NCBI GenBank assembly: GCA_964036275.1
Contig: OZ038434.1
Coordinates: forward strand, 38,587,279 to 38,651,278
Reading direction: 5' to 3'
Source of the DNA: Litoditis marina
Taxonomy: Eukaryota > Nematoda > Chromadorea > Rhabditida > Rhabditidae
Length of the DNA stretch: 64,000 bases
Part shown: piece by piece, positions 43,122 through 52,399 of the stretch
Numbering within the stretch: position 1 is the stretch's first letter
Layout: the number at the start of each line of letters is the position of its first letter
Made by a program: the position numbers and the translations under genes
The notes under the pieces: model-generated
Database searches by the model: none
Told to the model about the DNA's origin: nothing
The model's input: only the letters and a program-made list of their open reading frames with translations

Positions 43122-44397
43122 ATGTTGCTGAAAGTTCTCATTCTGATGTTTGTCTGCCTTGGAGTTTGTTCTGGCTTGGTCATGCAGTTCAACGCCACTT
43201 TTACCTGCAAATCACTTCCGACCGATCCGGCAAAACGAAAAATCAAAGTACAACTGTGGGAGGAAGATGATATCAACTGGTGTAAGTTACCACTATTGAC
43301 ACGAGTTTGGTGAAACGATTGCACCAGATCACCTCATAACTTTGTCTCTCCAATGATAATCAATAAACTGCTTTCCCAACTAGAGCTGATTTGTATAAAT
43401 GGGATTAAATCAATATTGTAGTTTGATCTCAAAACACGCGTGATGATTTGTGATTTACATGGCTATAACTGTTTGTGATGTTCGAATAAGGGATCGTTGA
43501 ACAACTTATTTTGGCCACAAAAGTTCTCTAGCCATGCTCTTCTCAGAAACATTTGTGTAAATTCTGTGCAGGAGCATTGTTCAGAGAATTTTTTGTCAAA
43601 CGGTCAGCCAATTTTGTAGGGGCCTTGACGAGAAACCATGGAGGTCGAAGAGACGCAGACTGTCTCAGCCTGCCTGCGGCCACTTCTCAGAACGATTGGC
43701 GCCAATTTTCTCCGATTGGCCAGCTACAAAAGCGAGAGAGTGTGCAGGTCAATGAGGATGCAGACATCTGGGTCTCTCTGACCTGCACACTCTCTCGCTC
43801 AGCCAATAGAAAAGTGGTTGGCCAATTGGCTGGGAATTGTCTGAGTTATACGCACTGAGACCTTTTGGCAGCGTGCCGAGTTTTTCGGATGACCGTTTCT
43901 CAGAGCAAACATAAGTATTCTAAACACTTTTTCTTTTTTCCGTGTTCTCATGAAACAGAACATCGCAAAACTGAGATTTGCAGTTTGTTGAAATACTCCA
44001 AAGTGATGAGAAATAGCCTGGAAAAATCATTGGCACGCTGCCAAGTTTTAGTGGGAATGACCGAAACTATAACACCTTTGGTCCAGAACTGTAGTATACA
44101 AGAAGTATATTAAATAGTCACGTGAAGTTAAAGTTCTAATGAGGCATAGTGCACTTTGTTATTGCGCGTGTCTGAGTTCTGCTGTGTTTAACATATTTCA
44201 CGTGACTGTGCAGTTGACTAACAGTATAGTAGTCTCAAGGTTCTGTATCTATAAAAATTTCAGTTGATCCCGATGATCTGTTAGGTGAGAAAATGGCAAA
44301 CTACAATGAAGAAATGGTGATTTCTGGAGCAGAGAGCGAGAACTTCGAAATTGAACCGTATCTGCTGGTTTGGCATAACTGCGGCAGCTATAATCAG
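43122..44397 (+). CDS. Transthyretin-like protein (ttr copy 3), last exon not certain
   Basis: Two clear exons (43122-43281, 44264-44397). Signal peptide MLLKVLILMFVCLGVCSG, then FTCKSLPTDPAKRKIKVQL and WEEDD; exon 2 begins FDPDDLLGEKMANYNEEMV and continues to EIEPYLLVWHNCGSYNQ with a GTGGGT donor at the same place as in copy 1. The acceptor before the start codon is ACATTTCAG/ACTAAAATG. I could not find a downstream exon like the KRVNxP exon of the other copies. The only candidate is a tiny exon after TTTCAG at about 45486 encoding a few residues before a stop, so this copy may be C-terminally truncated. The long intron holds repeat D and F elements and a MITE. Confidence 0.82.
43612..43855. 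repeat. Dispersed inverted repeat family D, longest copy
   Basis: CAGCTACAAAAGCGAGAGAG followed by TGTGCAGGTCAATGAG is mirrored by TCTCTGACCTGCACACTCTC and TCGCTCAGCCAATAG. A second inner pair uses ACGCAGACTGTCTCAGCC. Confidence 0.7.
43858..44063. repeat. Inverted-repeat element family F, copy 2
   Basis: Left GAGACCTTTTGGCAGCGTGC and right TTGGCACGCTGCCAAGTTTT then AGTGGGAATGACC, matching the element near 10.6 kb. Confidence 0.65.
44094..44228. repeat. MITE family A, copy 10
   Basis: Left ATAGTCACGTGAAGTTAAAG; core GAGTTCTGCTGTGTTTAACA; right TTTCACGTGACTGTGCAGTT then GACTAACAGTATA. In the ttr copy 3 intron. Confidence 0.78.
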
Positions 44398-44548
44398 GTG
44401 GGTGTAGAGTTCACTGTTCAGTGGCCATATTCACTAGGCTCAAAAGTCACAAAAGACCTTCTGCTCTCTGGATTGAAGAATAAGTTGAACAAACTATATA
44501 TAGGAGGTAAGAGCATACAACTAGTTGTGCTTGAAAAATATGTTAAAG

Positions 44549-44645
44549 TAGGACGATTATGTGGTCTAATCGCCACGCTTCAGCCCTTTAAACTGCAATA
44601 CAGTTTGAAGGACCGTTGACACGGGATTGGTCCACATAATTGTCC
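44549..44645. repeat. MITE family B, copy 3
   Basis: Ends AGGACGATTATGTGGTC and GATTGGTCCACATAATTGTC; core TTTAAACTGCAATACAGTTT, itself a palindrome. Confidence 0.7.
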
Positions 44646-44957
44646 TTCTTTAAGCCTGTATAGAAGCAAGAGAGGAGGAGGCGGAATTAGCCGCCAGCGC
44701 TCATCTTCTTATCAAATAGGCTGGACAATGTTTTCAAATACATCAAGTCTCTCTATTTGAATTGAGAATATGGTCTGTGGAACTTATCCGCGTATTTGAA
44801 ACTCTATCGGCTATTTGAGCTTAGTGCATACGGCCACAGGTCCAGTACATTTTCAGCGATTTTGCCAGATACGAAAGCGAAAGAGCATAGGAAGTATAGG
44901 GAAAAGAGCCCAGACAGAATGGGATCTACGTTACTCAGACACTTTCCAACTCACCAT

Positions 44958-45160
44958 TGTATAGTCGTCGCCAACGGAAAAGCGGAAGGGTACTGTATAT
45001 TTCACTTTTCGCTGTGTACGCACACATGTCTTAGATTCCGAAGCCAGGCGGCTATGTGATCTAATAGCGCTAAGGTTATCGCCTTGCTTCGAATTATTTG
45101 CTCGCAGGTTCGAATTCGGCGGGAGACAAAAATTTATAAATTTGGCACTCACTATAGCGG
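44958..45160 (+). repeat. tRNA-derived SINE-like element, copy 5
   Basis: Head TATAGTCGTCGCCAACGGAA, CGCTGTGTACGCACACATGT, A-box-like TCTAATAGCGCTAAGGTTAT, B-box CAGGTTCGAATTCGGCGGGA and tail TTTATAAATTTGGCACTCAC. Confidence 0.7.
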
Positions 45161-45281
45161 CTTTGTCGAGATAGTGTGCAGGACAGAGATACCCGAACTT
45201 TTCATCCCAATCTACGTCTCATCAATAATACGCTATTTCGCTTCTCTCGCCTACCGTGGGAATGCTCAGACAATTCGGGTC

Positions 45282-45438
45282 CAGTTTTGTAGCGGCCACG
45301 ACTAGAAAGTGTGCAGGTCAGAGAGACGCAGACAGTCTAAGCCTGTCTGCGGTCTCATTGATCGGCGGACTGACTCGCTTTTGTAGCTTGCTGATCGCAC
45401 GAAATTGGCGCCAACGCTTCGGAGTGGCGAGAACTATA
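45282..45438. repeat. Dispersed inverted repeat family D, further copy
   Basis: Contains GTAGCGGCCACGACTAG, GTGTGCAGGTCAGAGAGACG, CTGTCTGCGGTCTCATTGAT and CTCGCTTTTGTAGCTTG. Confidence 0.6.
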
Positions 45439-45544
45439 TAATTTGTTCCACACAACCCTCTACAGTAATATTCTCAAACTTTCAGGTTGAAATGCGGTAA
45501 GTTGTCGCTTTTGGATTCTTTTGTCTTTTGTCTTTTGCACCTTT

Positions 45545-45700
45545 ACATCTACAAACTCTGAAAGTTCGAAGCAAAATATTGAACTGTTCATTAGAAAAAG
45601 GTATTCTGAATATTCTGCGAATTACTGATGAGGGACATCGATTGGTGAAATAGAGTACACCTTCCAAGTTTTTAGCAGACAGCAGCCAGAAAACGAGTTG
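45545..45700 (+). repeat. Dispersed repeat family E, copy 2
   Basis: Matches 33.29-33.47 kb through CTACAAACTCTGAAAG and GGACATCGATTGGTGAAATA. Confidence 0.55.
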
Positions 45701-45804
45701 ACATTCCTGACCTATTCGATGGACCAATTGGATATTCATGGGTGGTAGTACAATCTCGGCACATTTTTTTCTAAGAACAAAAAAGTTGCCCAAAAAAAGT
45801 TTAG

Positions 45805-46015
45805 AAGTTTTTTCATAAAACCCACATTCTCTATGAAAGGGTTTGTCCGAAAATTCTTGTCATGCGTCCAAAATCAGCGAGAACAATGAGAAGTACACTA
45901 CGTATTTTGTCCTTCACGTGCACACGTGTAGATAGAACGTGATAGCACGTGTATTCTATGAGTGTATGACCAAATCATTCTTCTGCTCAAATCTCTCTCA
46001 ACTGGTAGTTTGGTG
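45805..46015 (+). promoter_or_regulatory. Orphan copy of the ttr promoter and 5' exon module
   Basis: Inverted copy of the module upstream of ttr copy 1: AATGAGAAGTACACTACGTA, TCCTTCACGTGCACACGTGT, AGATAGAACGTGATAGCACG and CTCTCTCAACTGGTAGTTTG/GTGGGTG. No ttr coding exon follows on the plus strand. It could be a relic of a fourth gene, or may now serve the RING-like gene about 0.9 kb downstream. Confidence 0.6.
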
Positions 46016-46061
46016 GGTGTTCGTATGCTTTTCGTAGTTATAGTCCGTTAGTAGTGTACCT

Positions 46062-46245
46062 CCCCGAAATATCCAACCTTCCCCGATTTGTCCAAGTTTT
46101 CCATTAGGCAATGGATGTGTAATAGGCTCCGCCCCCTTCCCCGAAATATCCAACCTTCCCCGATTTGTCCAAGTTTTCCATTAGGCAATGGATGTGTAAT
46201 AGGCTCCGCCCCCTTCCCCGAAATATCCAACCTTCCCCGATTTCT
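46062..46245 (+). repeat. 77-bp tandem repeat, about 2.5 units
   Basis: Unit contains CCCCGAAATATCCAACCTTC, GATTTGTCCAAGTTTTCC, AGGCAATGGATGTGTAATAG and GCTCCGCCCCC. Copies start at 46062, 46139 and 46216. Confidence 0.92.
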
Positions 46246-46885
46246 CCCCTTTTTTAATTAGGCTCCGCCCCCTCGAAATTTCGAAATGCAAAGTTCAGCA
46301 TGAAAAATTATTAAAAAACTATAATTGATATGGGTATCATTTTAATCAGGAGATCATGATCTTTACCATGGTCCAAACAGATTTTCGAATTTCGAAATTT
46401 CGAAATGCAAAGTTCAGCAAACTACAAAAATTCAAACAAAACCATGTTTTCGTAAAAAAGGATAACAGAATTTCAAATTCCGAAATGCAAAATACAAAAG
46501 ATTTCAGTATTGTTATCATTCATCTTTCATCGTACGATTTGAAAAGATCGGATGCTACGAATCAATAAACAGTTGTTAGTCGTAATAGGGAGGTTAGGGT
46601 CAAGTCTGCTATGCATAACAACCACACACTCTTCTTTTGCTCGGCACTGCGTCTACAATTTGAGACATATTTCTCCCTACTCACGTGCATATATCACGTG
46701 TAAAAATACTTTTTTCTACTCATTTTTTCTTCAATTTCTTCGACGCTAAGCTACGAATCGGTAATTTCACTATAGCATAAATCTTTATTAGCGTACATAT
46801 ATTACCCTACATTATTTGTTTCCACTTTCGCTGCTAAACTTGATGATCCATTCCGACCACACAAATTCTAGGCGGCTTGAATTAC

Positions 46886-47987
46886 ATGGTTGGAATCGCG
46901 AAACGTGCAAATCGTGTAAGAACATGTGTATTCATTGTCCTCGTATTTGCCAAAGTCGTGGTCGCGAATGCCCCGCAAAGTCACGACCGGTGAGTTTTTA
47001 GTGTTTGAAAACGATTATCTCTCGAAAATGTTTTTGAAAAGTTGAATCAACAATGAACATTTATTTAGAATAACTTTTCGCATCATGTTATACAATCGAT
47101 TTTTGAATTGAAACAGTATCTTGATGGTAATTAGATGTGCAAACAAGTTATTTTGGAAGTCGTACATAATCCTCGAGAGTCAGAATATGCCCGAAATCAC
47201 ATTAATTAGATATATTATTCTCATACAAATCATGTCATTATAACAGTTCTTTTTTATTTTATAGATCATTTTTTAGGATTGCTAGGGAACCGATGACCGA
47301 TCGTATAAACCGGACGGCATCGGTCATGACATTCAACAACCCTGCTGTACCGGAGGAGAGGATGCGGTGGCAGGACGTTCTGCATCTGGCCTTCAGACCT
47401 CACCCGGCGGCACCTCCACCGCCGTTCACAGCCTCACCGGTCGTGGTCGCACCGACCGACTATGAATGCCCGGTTAGTCGTTTTATTAATCAGAGTTGTA
47501 TATTTTTTTGGAGATAAATGACGCATCGGAGTAGAAGCGACCTTGTGAAAAGTGATTACTAATAGGGTCACACGTTTTGTCAGGTTTTTTATACTAATTT
47601 TCGTCTTTTGACCTATTTTGCTATACCTATCGTAAATCATAAGTGTAAACTGTTTGGTGGAAAAATATTGTGTTAAAATAGATAAATTGTTTACGGAAAG
47701 AAACTTCTCAATATAGTGTGATAAATATTCGAAATTCTTTCTTAAACCTCTCTTATTTATAATAACGGTTGACATCTTTCTGTTTCACTTAGTTACTCTC
47801 AGTTTGAAACTGTTCATATTCACAGGGATGTCTCGGCGGAAACGAGGATGTTGATACCTGGGTGGTTTGCCCACACACGGAGAATAGGAACGAGGGTCGA
47901 CACGTATATTGTCGTCCCTGCATGTTGGAGTGGAACATCAAATGCTACACATGCCCGTCGTGCCGCCTCCCGTGGAGACTACAGTAG
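46886..47987 (+). CDS. Small Cys/His-rich, RING-like protein with N-terminal hydrophobic segment
   Basis: Three exons (46886-46989, 47277-47472, 47826-47987) join in phase to 153 residues. Residues about 13-30 are hydrophobic (CVFIVLVFAKVVVANA) after a basic start, so a signal peptide or signal anchor. A Pro-rich linker (PHPAAPPPPFTASP) leads to a C-terminal Cys/His module: CPGC, VVCPH, HVYCRPCMLEW and CYTCPSC. The order CxxC, CPH, HxxCxxC, CxxC resembles a RING or other treble-clef zinc site, which would make it a candidate membrane ubiquitin ligase or zinc-binding protein; that function is inferred. Exon 1 also has an alternative Cys-rich frame, but only the hydrophobic frame stays in phase with exon 2. 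I do not recognise a named family. Confidence 0.7.
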
Positions 47988-47999
47988 TCCAAAGGTCCC

Positions 48000-48062
48000 T
48001 CTCTCGTTTTTCTCTCTCCCTCTCTTCTCTCTCCTCTCTCGCCATCTCTCCCTCTCGACTGT
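48000..48062 (+). repeat. CT-rich low-complexity sequence
   Basis: TCTC/CCTC-rich stretch just after the RING-like stop codon, probably in the 3' UTR. Confidence 0.6.
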
Positions 48063-48305
48063 TATTTGTTGTTGTGTGTTTGTATGTTTTTCATTTATAT
48101 TACGATCTCGTTTGTTATTTGTATTTTAATCTCTATTTATTATGTTTCACGTGTTCTGTGTGCCTAATGTACATAAAGTATTTTTCAGCTTGAATTGTTG
48201 ATAAGCAAACCAGTTATAGATACGATTTTCCGAAAGGATTATGAAAATATGATAGCTCAAGTTACATACTTCACATATGAAAAAAGGTAGGTGATGTAGT
48301 AACGT

Positions 48306-48373
48306 GTAGAGAGAGAGAGAGGAACAGAAAGGGAGAGAGTGAGAGAGAGAGAAAGAGAGAGGGGGAGAGGAAC

Positions 48374-48416
<43 letters not shown>

Positions 48417-48548
48417 GAAAGAGAGAGAGAGTGGAGAAAGAGAAGGAGATAGGGAGAGGGAGAGAGAGAGAAAGAGAGAGAAGGAGTGGAGAAAGAGAAG
48501 GAGATAGGGGGAGGGAGAGAGAGGGGAGAGAGAGAAAGAGAGAGAGAA
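48306..48548 (+). repeat. GA-rich microsatellite
   Basis: About 240 bp of (GA)n with GGGA and AAAG interruptions. Open frames through it are artefacts. Confidence 0.93.
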
Positions 48549-48589
48549 AATGGGAGGAGAAAGATTGGGGGATAGTGTGTGCCACGTGT

Positions 48590-48715
48590 AGGGCGCAGAG
48601 AAAGGTGTACTGTAGCCGAGATATCGTGCTAGATTTGGAGGGCGCAGAGAAAGGTGTACTGTAGCCGAGATATCGTGCTAGATTTGGAGGGCGCAGAGAA
48701 AGGTGTACTGTAGAA
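48590..48715 (+). repeat. 49-bp tandem repeat, about 2.5 units
   Basis: Unit GGGCGCAGAGAAAGGTGTAC, TGTAGCCGAGATATCGTGCT and AGATTTGGA, repeated without visible change next to the polymerase fragment. Confidence 0.92.
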
Positions 48716-48746
48716 TAAGACACTGATTTAATTTCGACTATAATTT

Positions 48747-50000
48747 TTAATTTTTTACATCATAAAAAACATTTTCGTATAATACCGGTTTATTTACATA
48801 TAAACATATTTTTTCTGACTCTTTCCATCCGAATGGTTTCGTAGACGAATCCGGGAAGTAACGTAGCTTTTTCATCACGGCTCGCAACTTCTTGGTTCTC
48901 TTCTCGGTGTAGACATGTCCTAGTTTCTTCACAATCTCAGTCTTTTCAGTAATAATTTGAGTTTCGTTGCCGGTTAGCAGTCCATCTACTAGGTTTTTTA
49001 TAGCGTTGAAATTGATTAGTCCGCTGTTTTCATGTGTCAACGTGATTCCGCGGGCTTTCACAATCTCTCTGATCTCTCCAGTTTCCTTGTGTTTGAGTCG
49101 GTAACTGTACACTTTCGGACCGGTAGAGACAAACTCTACTATTTCGAAACCTTCCGGAACCTCAGAAGACCATTTTCCGAGATACGAACCGGCTAAATCA
49201 GATAATCTATCGTTTCCATTCTCGATCAGGTATACTCCCGAGTCTGTGTCACCATAACAGGCTAGATTCCCGAGACGTTCTAACATTGTGTAGAGTTCGA
49301 CTCTACCAAGTGAACATACAATACTTACATATGCCACGTTTGTGAACGGTCGCGCTTTTTGATAGTTTTCTTTCTTCTTTGTAGAAATCATGTACACATC
49401 ATCAAATAGTTGCAAATCGGTAACTTCTGTGGTATCATCATTTAGAATCTTACTCAGGGAATCAGAATCAGGATCGTGGAAAGTTGTAGTGATTTTATCG
49501 TCTGTCTCAGCCATTTTTCCCCAAACAGACGAAATTATGATCTTCGCAACCGCCCGAGCTTCACTATTTTTGACCATTTTCGCAGGATCGACCCGAATTC
49601 CTTCGTGTTGATAGAAATCCTCAACGAATTGATCCTTTTCTTGCTGGGTCATATCTTCACGGGGCCACCCAGAAGCTTCAGTCTTCACCTTAATGAACTT
49701 CAGAAGGAAATCTCTGAACATTTTAGTAGACCATCTGTTTGGTCCCCAATGATAGACCTCATATACCCTCAATACCTTATAACCGAGTCTGAGAGCCAAT
49801 TCTAACTCGGCTTGGTATACTGTAACGTGCAAATATCGATCATCCTCGTTTTCGTGCGGACAATCAGTATCCTGCTCTGCAAACATACATTCCCTGCATA
49901 ACCCGAATAATAGTCTATCATTGTGTTTGTATGATATAACCGGGTGTAGAAGATCGCGTGGAGGTAATATGTCAACCAAGTAGAAACCGTTATAAGGCAA
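48747..50000 (-). pseudogene. Maverick/Polinton-type family B DNA polymerase, C-terminal fragment
   Basis: A 417-residue frame with the palm and thumb of a protein-primed DNA polymerase B. A KNSEARAVAKIIISSVWGK region corresponds to motif B; CYGDTDSG is motif C with its catalytic aspartates; IVKARGITL corresponds to the KxR/KxY motif. Just upstream the reading continues a little (LPLPY) to an in-frame stop, so the N-terminal exonuclease and priming part is absent or beyond an unseen intron. Such polymerases copy Maverick/Polinton transposons. No capsid, integrase, ATPase or protease gene of that element was recognised nearby, so this is a relic. No internal stop or frameshift interrupts the fragment itself. 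Confidence 0.85.
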
Positions 50001-50265
50001 GGGAAGAGTGATTGGGGCGATATTGGTAGTTCTCAGGCACGGGGAGGAATAGTTCTAACACCAAATGCCGAAAATTCTCAAAAAATGAACGGTTTGCGCA
50101 CATAATAGTGATCGATTTGGTGCTGGAATGGTTCAGCTAGAGGTGTTGGAACCGTTCGCTAGAACGCTGGCGCTAAACGGTACTTGTTGACACCCTGAGG
50201 AGTTCCAAGATTTCTCCACTATGTCTCATCTTGATTGTTTGAGAGTAATTAATGGAAGAAGTCCT
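50001..50265. other. Short spacer, no gene seen
   Basis: Contains a small inverted pair (GTTCAGCTAGAGG with GAACCGTTCGCTAGAAC). Nothing else recognised. Confidence 0.4.
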
Positions 50266-50455
50266 ATAGGGGTGTCAAGTTTATAACTGTTCGCCGGAAT
50301 CGGACCTGTGAGCAAAAGTTTCGTAGCTTAGAGACAACCAATGCGCTACTAGAGCACATCACCGATAACTTTTCGAATCGAAGACATGTGTCAGTACACA
50401 GCAAAAACTTAAGATATACAGTACCCACTCGCCTTTCCGTCGGCGACGACGATAT
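50266..50455 (-). repeat. tRNA-derived SINE-like element, copy 6
   Basis: Minus strand has the head CGTCGTCGCCGACGGAAAGG, GCTGTGTACTGACACATGTC and a B-box-like GGTCCGATTCCGGCGAAC, then the tail AGTTATAAACTTGACACCC. Confidence 0.65.
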
Positions 50456-50751
50456 ATATAAATGTCCGTACACGTAGCCGTACACGTGTGTGCTTACACC
50501 TTTATATGTTGGTGTATTGCTGAAGTTTGCCTGATTTTTTTCCACCCCCTTCTTTTTTGAGTGGTGGGTGGGGTTGAATGACATTTTCCCCTACAATTTT
50601 TGCCTCCCATTTACATTCATTTGCTGAATAGTTTGGGGCTCGGTTTTTTCCTTCGTTGAGATTCTTGTTCTATTCTTAGTTGATTTGCAGACATGAGCCG
50701 AAACAAAAATGGTTTGTATGTAAAAAAAAACAATTTAATGTTTTGTAAAAA

Positions 50752-50995
50752 GTACATTTTCGGCGACGAGTGCGGATTGACTAAAGGACCAAGCGGCCTG
50801 ACGCGCAGGGTGCGGCGGAAAGGGTCCCGCCGCGACAAGTCGGTAAAAGTACAGTAGTAATAGGATTTGTTTTTAGGATAAAATTTCCTTTTTGGTTTTC
50901 GAAAATTTATTGTCATTCCGGTGTCTACCTGTGTAGTATTCGGTAAGTTTTCTTCGTGGTGTTCGTTTTCAAGTTTGTTGTTTTCGTTCTGCTGT
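50752..50995 (+). repeat. PAT-like element, split repeat A1
   Basis: 244 bp starting GTACATTTTCGGCGACGAGT and ending TTTCGTTCTGCTGT. Contains a GC-rich hairpin (GCGGCGGAAAGGGTCCCGCC). Matches 59721-59964. Confidence 0.93.
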
Positions 50996-51236
50996 GGGGT
51001 GCAGAGCGGTATTTTAGTGTTTAGCTATTCTTAGTAGTCTTAGAGGCGTTTTGGCTACCAAGTTTTATTAGTTATATTTAGTCAGTTTATTAGGATAGAC
51101 GAGGTCAGCGGTAGTAAACTGTCCCGGGGACAGGTTGGGGTAAGTCTCAACCAAACTGGAAAAGAGAGCGACAGTCGCACTGAGGCAGAATCGAGTGGTT
51201 CTAATTGTCTTATATTGATATTCGTTCTTCCAGTGA

Positions 51237-52399
51237 ATGCCTGGTGGGGAGAATCAAGAACAGCTTCCTGCTGACGAGTTCGCTAGAAACAACCTCATAG
51301 AGAGCATTGCCCAGCAAGTACTAGTCCGTGTACATCGAGACGTCCTTCCGAGGGAAGCCGGCGAGCTTCAGCCTGAAGCAGAGCAGCAAGGTCCAGCAGT
51401 ACCAGTGATCCCAGCAGGGGTCGAGCCAGTTGCCAGAGGGTCTCGTGCATTGCCTACGCTCACGAACCGAAACTACCAGTAAGTTCTTTCCTTTTTTTTT
51501 CAACTTTAGCTTTATTGTATTTTCTCCGGCGTTGGCATTACGTTAGTTGGTTCTGTGAGGTGATTGTGTAAGGGCAGGTATTGTTTTCATTCTTCGTTGG
51601 TTTCGTTGGTACGGTTCGCGTGTGTGTGAGTAAAGGACGTGGTCTCTTTTCAGGGCTCAAATTGAGTTTGCACAACGTCTGGTTGATCTCCTAGCAGATC
51701 CCTCCTTGTACGATTCCCCTGTGCTCGATCGTGTCAGAGTCTTGCTGAGAAGAAGAATTGCGACCGTTGTAGCAGCGGACAAAGACTCCGGGGCTTTCGA
51801 TACTCTCGATCGTTTCGAATTAGCTGAGTCTGTGAAAGGTAAATTTTCTTTACTCGTTTGCTTTCCGGTTTTGGTTCAAGTTGAGGCTAAGTTTTTCTTG
51901 TACGTTTCAATTTAGTACTTAGGCTAGGTAAGTTTCATTCAAGTGACGGAAGTATTGTCGTTTCGAGCTCAGCATTTCTGACGTGTCTCTTATCGTAGTT
52001 GTATGAACGGTGTTATCTAAGTTCGTGAGAAGTTTGGAATTAATATTATATTCATCAGGCGACGCAGATGAAGACTTCTACAAAGTCTTGCAAGAACGGT
52101 CGAAAAATGCCTCTTCGACGAAGCGAGGTTCCTCGAGTCGGGACCGCAGTCACCAACATGATCGCTCCTACGATAAGCGAGCTCGTTACGGATCACACGG
52201 CGGCTTGGGAGTCGCTGTTCAAGGAGGCGGGGGTGGCTTTGCCTTGCCCTTGCCCCCCGCCCCTTTCGGCGGGTTCTCGCCTTTCGCTCCCTTCGGTGCG
52301 GGCCCAGGTTTCCGGCCCTCTAGCTCAGCCAACTGCTACGCATGCAACCAGCCCGGTCATAGAGCGAGACACTGCCCGAACCGGAACAATCGTCAATGA
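51237..52399 (+). CDS. PAT-like element Gag protein with zinc knuckle
   Basis: Three exons (51237-51478, 51654-51838, 52059-52399) join to 255 residues. The N-terminus is Glu/Gln-rich, the middle exon helical and charged (VLLRRRIATVVAADKDSG), the third exon has an Arg/Ser-rich basic stretch (SSSRDRSHQHDRSYDKRARY) followed by Gly/Pro/Phe-rich sequence, and the end carries one CCHC knuckle, CYACNQPGHRARHC. It should coat the element's RNA. The stop lies in a frame different from the downstream reverse transcriptase, which overlaps it. Confidence 0.85.

Noticed and set aside
46830..46989. Cys-rich reading frame (CKSCKNMCIHCPRIC) as exon 1 of the RING-like gene
   Set aside because: That frame ends in phase 0 at the donor, and the next exon would then stop at once; the hydrophobic frame stays in phase.
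48271..48723. 150-codon Ser/Leu-rich frame
   Set aside because: It is a translation of the GA microsatellite and the 49-bp tandem repeat.
52068..52382. N-terminal extension of the reverse transcriptase frame
   Set aside because: This part overlaps the third gag exon in another frame and shows no resemblance to a polymerase; the start is left open.
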